34,118 nucleotides of DNA, from positions 1-34,118 of the forward strand of contig JBBQVN010000024.1 of the NCBI GenBank assembly GCA_038211475.1. Reading direction: 5' to 3'. The position numbers were made by a program, and so were the translations under genes. Below, one piece after another: positions 32,129-34,118 of this stretch. Position 1 is the first letter of the stretch. Each line of letters starts with the position of its first letter. The stretch is from JANYBT01 sp038211475 (GTDB lineage Bacteria > Acidobacteriota > Terriglobia > Terriglobales > Acidobacteriaceae). The notes under the pieces are model-generated. The model searched no databases. It was not told the origin of the DNA and saw only the letters and a list, made by a program, of their open reading frames with translations.

Positions 32129-32337
32129 GAGAGTTCGTAACCGGTGGCGCTATTGTGGCGAAATACGCCCTTAGGTGCAACTGAAAAGCTGTGATGCCGC
32201 GCACACCGGAGCAAAACTGATTGGTGGTAACCTTGAAAGTTCTTGAAGAATGTGACGTGCCGAGGGGCATCAGTGCTCGTCAGTTACCCCGCGCGGGCCA
32301 CAGCAATCATTTTAGGAATCAGGCAAGGAGCCAGGTA
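32129..32337. other. Divergent control region between cstA and pfp
   Basis: Holds the promoters of both genes. A perfect palindrome TTCTTGAAGAA (32240-32250) lies near its middle and could be an operator. No convincing -35/-10 pair was found on either strand. AAGGAG at 32325-32330 is the ribosome site of the phosphofructokinase gene. Confidence 0.35.
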
Positions 32338-33411
32338 ATGAGAATCGGAATGCTGACAGGTGGCGGCGATTGCCCCGGTCTGAACGCGGTGATCCGCGCT
32401 ATCGTGCGTAAGGGATGTTTTCACTATAAGGATGAGTTTGTGGGATTTCTTGAGGGTTGGCGCGGTTTGATGGAAGACAAGAGTATGGCGCTCGACCTCT
32501 CGAGCGTGGGCGGCATCCTCCCGCGCGGAGGAACCATTCTGCGCACCTCGCGGACCAATCCCGCGAAGAAGGCGGACGGATTGGACAGGTGCATTGCGAC
32601 CCTGGAAAAGCACATGGTCGAAGTGCTGATCGCGATTGGCGGAGATGACACGCTGTCGGTGGCACAGCGGTTGCATGAAAAGGGAGTAAAGGTAGTCGGT
32701 ATTCCCAAGACGATTGACAATGACCTAGGCGGCACGGATTTTTGCTTTGGGTTCGACACTGCGGTAAACGTGGCGACCGAAGCGATTGACCGCGTACATA
32801 CTACCGCCGAAGCGCACAACCGCGTGATGGTGGTCGAGGTGATGGGCCGCGATTCGGGCTGGATTGCCATGTACAGCGGCATCGCAGGCGGCGCCGACGT
32901 GATTTTAATTCCAGAGCTGCCCTTTGACATTGAGAAGGTGGCGGAGACGATTCGGTTGCGGCACGCACGCGGGCGCTACTTCAGCATCGTGGTAGTAGCC
33001 GAGGGAGCTAAGTTCTCCAGCAACCTGGACCCCCAGGGAGGCGCCATTGTGCAAGACCTCGGGCTCGACGATTTCGGCCACGTCCGATTGGGAGGCATTG
33101 GCACTATCCTGGCGCACGAGATTGAGAAGCGCACCAGCTTTGAAACCCGCACCGTCGTCCTGGGACACATCCAGCGCGGCGGCTCTCCCACTGCGTTCGA
33201 CCGGGTGCTCGCAACCCGCTATGGCATTGGCGCAATTGACATGGTGCATAGGGGAGAATCTGGCTGCATGGCAGCGCTCAAGGGGAACAAGATTGTGTCC
33301 GTTCCATTGGCGGAAGCAATCGCCACCAACCGCAAAGTGGATGCGGACTTGATTGAAGTATCGGTTGGCATCCTCGACAAACTGACCGACGACAAGCTGG
33401 CAATATCGTAA
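32338..33411 (+). CDS. pfp: 6-phosphofructokinase, probably pyrophosphate-dependent
   Basis: A 357-aa phosphofructokinase A family protein. It phosphorylates fructose 6-phosphate to the 1,6-bisphosphate in glycolysis. Landmarks: GMLTGGGDCPGLNAVIR at the start, PKTIDND (123-129; catalytic Asp127), EVMGRDSGWIA, EGAKF and GHIQRGGSPTAFDR. Residues 104 and 124 decide the phosphoryl donor: ATP enzymes have Gly at both, PPi enzymes have Asp and Lys. Here GGDD places Asp104 and PKT places Lys124, so PPi is the likely donor and the reaction would be reversible. It resembles the shorter group III enzymes of actinobacteria. The start at 32338 is set by AAGGAG; longer in-frame starts lie in the control region. 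Confidence 0.9.
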   Translation: MRIGMLTGGGDCPGLNAVIRAIVRKGCFHYKDEFVGFLEGWRGLMEDKSMALDLSSVGGILPRGGTILRTSRTNPAKKADGLDRCIATLEKHMVEVLIAIGGDDTLSVAQRLHEKGVKVVGIPKTIDNDLGGTDFCFGFDTAVNVATEAIDRVHTTAEAHNRVMVVEVMGRDSGWIAMYSGIAGGADVILIPELPFDIEKVAETIRLRHARGRYFSIVVVAEGAKFSSNLDPQGGAIVQDLGLDDFGHVRLGGIGTILAHEIEKRTSFETRTVVLGHIQRGGSPTAFDRVLATRYGIGAIDMVHRGESGCMAALKGNKIVSVPLAEAIATNRKVDADLIEVSVGILDKLTDDKLAIS

Positions 33412-33450
33412 AGACGCAGTAAAATAGCGGCGCGGCTTACTGCAAACAGC

Positions 33451-34118
33451 TTGGGAATTGAACTCTACGCGCGCCTGGCGAACTGGCTGCTGACCCTCAT
33501 CGAACTGGTGCTGGTTCTGGGGGCGGCGGGCTTGATGGCTCGAGGCGCGCAAAGTTCTGGCGGTGATACTCAGGCACAGTTCGCCGCCGTCGAACGAGCA
33601 TTCGGCGCGCTGGCGCGGAAAAAACGACTGAGTGTAGCGGTATGCGTCCTGCTGCCGTTGGTGGTGCGAGTCGCGCTGATTCCATTGCTCGGTATTCCCT
33701 TCCCTACCTGGCACGACGAATTCAGTTTTCTGCTGGCCAGCGACACCTTCGCGCACGGGCGGCTAACCAATCCCACCCACCCCATGTGGGTGCATTTCGA
33801 GAGCTTCCATATTTTCCATCACCCCACTTACATGTCGATGTACGCGCCGGGTCAAGGACTGGTGCTGGCGGCCGGGCAAGTGCTGGGTCATCCCTGGATT
33901 GGCCAGCTGGTAGCGACTGCCGTGTTGTGCGGCGCGCTGTGCTGGGCCTTGCAAGCATGGCTGCCGCCGCAGTGGGCGCTACTGGGCGGACTGCTGGCTG
34001 TGCTGCGGATCGCTCTGCTCAGCTATTGGATGAACACCTACTTCATGGGGTCGCTAGCAGCAATCGGAGGCGCGCTGGTGTTGGGAGCGTATCCACGGGT
34101 GCGGCGGTGGGCTCGGTC
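33451..34118 (+). CDS. Large integral membrane protein, 3' end outside the window
   Basis: An open frame runs from just after the phosphofructokinase stop to the window edge (at least 222 codons), so its end is not seen. It encodes several membrane helices (LTLIELVLVLGAAGLMA, CVLLPLVVRVALIPLLGI, LVATAVLCGALCWAL, WALLGGLLAVLRIALL). Between helices lies a loop with PFPTWHDEFSFLLASDTFAHGRLTNP and HHPTYMSMYAPGQGL. The acidic WHDEF-type loop after helix one or two is reminiscent of dolichyl-phosphate-mannose-type glycosyltransferases, which have an Asp-Glu pair there; that is only a hint. TTG 33451 is the assumed start; ATG 33535 is an alternative. No Shine-Dalgarno is obvious. Confidence 0.65.
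   Translation, partial: MGIELYARLANWLLTLIELVLVLGAAGLMARGAQSSGGDTQAQFAAVERAFGALARKKRLSVAVCVLLPLVVRVALIPLLGIPFPTWHDEFSFLLASDTFAHGRLTNPTHPMWVHFESFHIFHHPTYMSMYAPGQGLVLAAGQVLGHPWIGQLVATAVLCGALCWALQAWLPPQWALLGGLLAVLRIALLSYWMNTYFMGSLAAIGGALVLGAYPRVRRWAR

Overview
The window looks like chromosomal DNA of an Acidobacteriota bacterium, probably in or near the Terriglobia/Koribacter group. The evidence is high GC, Gram-negative features (Sec signal peptides, a PagL-like outer-membrane enzyme, type IV pilins) and several lineage-type genes of unknown function. This placement is inference from protein character, not from a database match. There is no integrase, transposase, CRISPR array, rRNA or convincing tRNA; most of the window reads as ordinary core and semi-core genes.

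Layout. 1-693: end of a cytochrome oxidase operon (subunit IV and a small CxxC membrane protein), facing a minus-strand membrane protein. 1298-6523: plus-strand run of uvrA, a secreted TPR protein and a double-length ORF that looks like two secreted proteins fused. 6678-11746: minor pilin operon (FimT/GspH-, PilV-, PilW- and a very large PilX-like protein) with a good sigma-70-type promoter. 11863-13059: a membrane-anchored DUF3179 protein interrupted by one in-frame TGA. 13141-15519 (minus): cysteine desulfurase and mnmA, which together make the 2-thiouridine of tRNA. 15627-21285: a Cys-rich small protein, an EVE-domain protein, a secreted protein of unknown function, ftcD, a PagL-like protein and an SDR. 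21358-23225: glutaredoxin-like protein and acyl-CoA ligase. 23334-28878 (minus): metH, a lone nuoI, a secreted protein of unknown function and ruvC. 28990-32128 (minus): a DUF6496-like basic protein, a small membrane protein, and cstA with its YbdD-like partner. 32338-34118: a phosphofructokinase with pyrophosphate-type residues and the start of a large membrane protein.

Main discovery candidate. The TGA at 12343-12345 falls exactly where DUF3179 proteins carry the first Cys of their VTYCPLC-type motif, giving UxxC if read as selenocysteine. Frame and homology continue for another 238 codons. Eight bases after the TGA is a perfect 7-bp stem with a GGUCU loop, backed by a second 4-bp stem. The loop resembles the apical loop of the E. 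coli fdhF SECIS. A normal gene caller would split this gene in two. I read it as a selenoprotein, with nonsense mutation as the main alternative.

Other points of interest: the in-frame fusion with a buried signal peptide, putative calcium-loop motifs across the pilin operon, PPi-type residues (Asp104, Lys124) in the phosphofructokinase, a YbdD-like gene whose N-terminus seems built from a dispersed repeat, and a lone nuoI outside any complex I operon.
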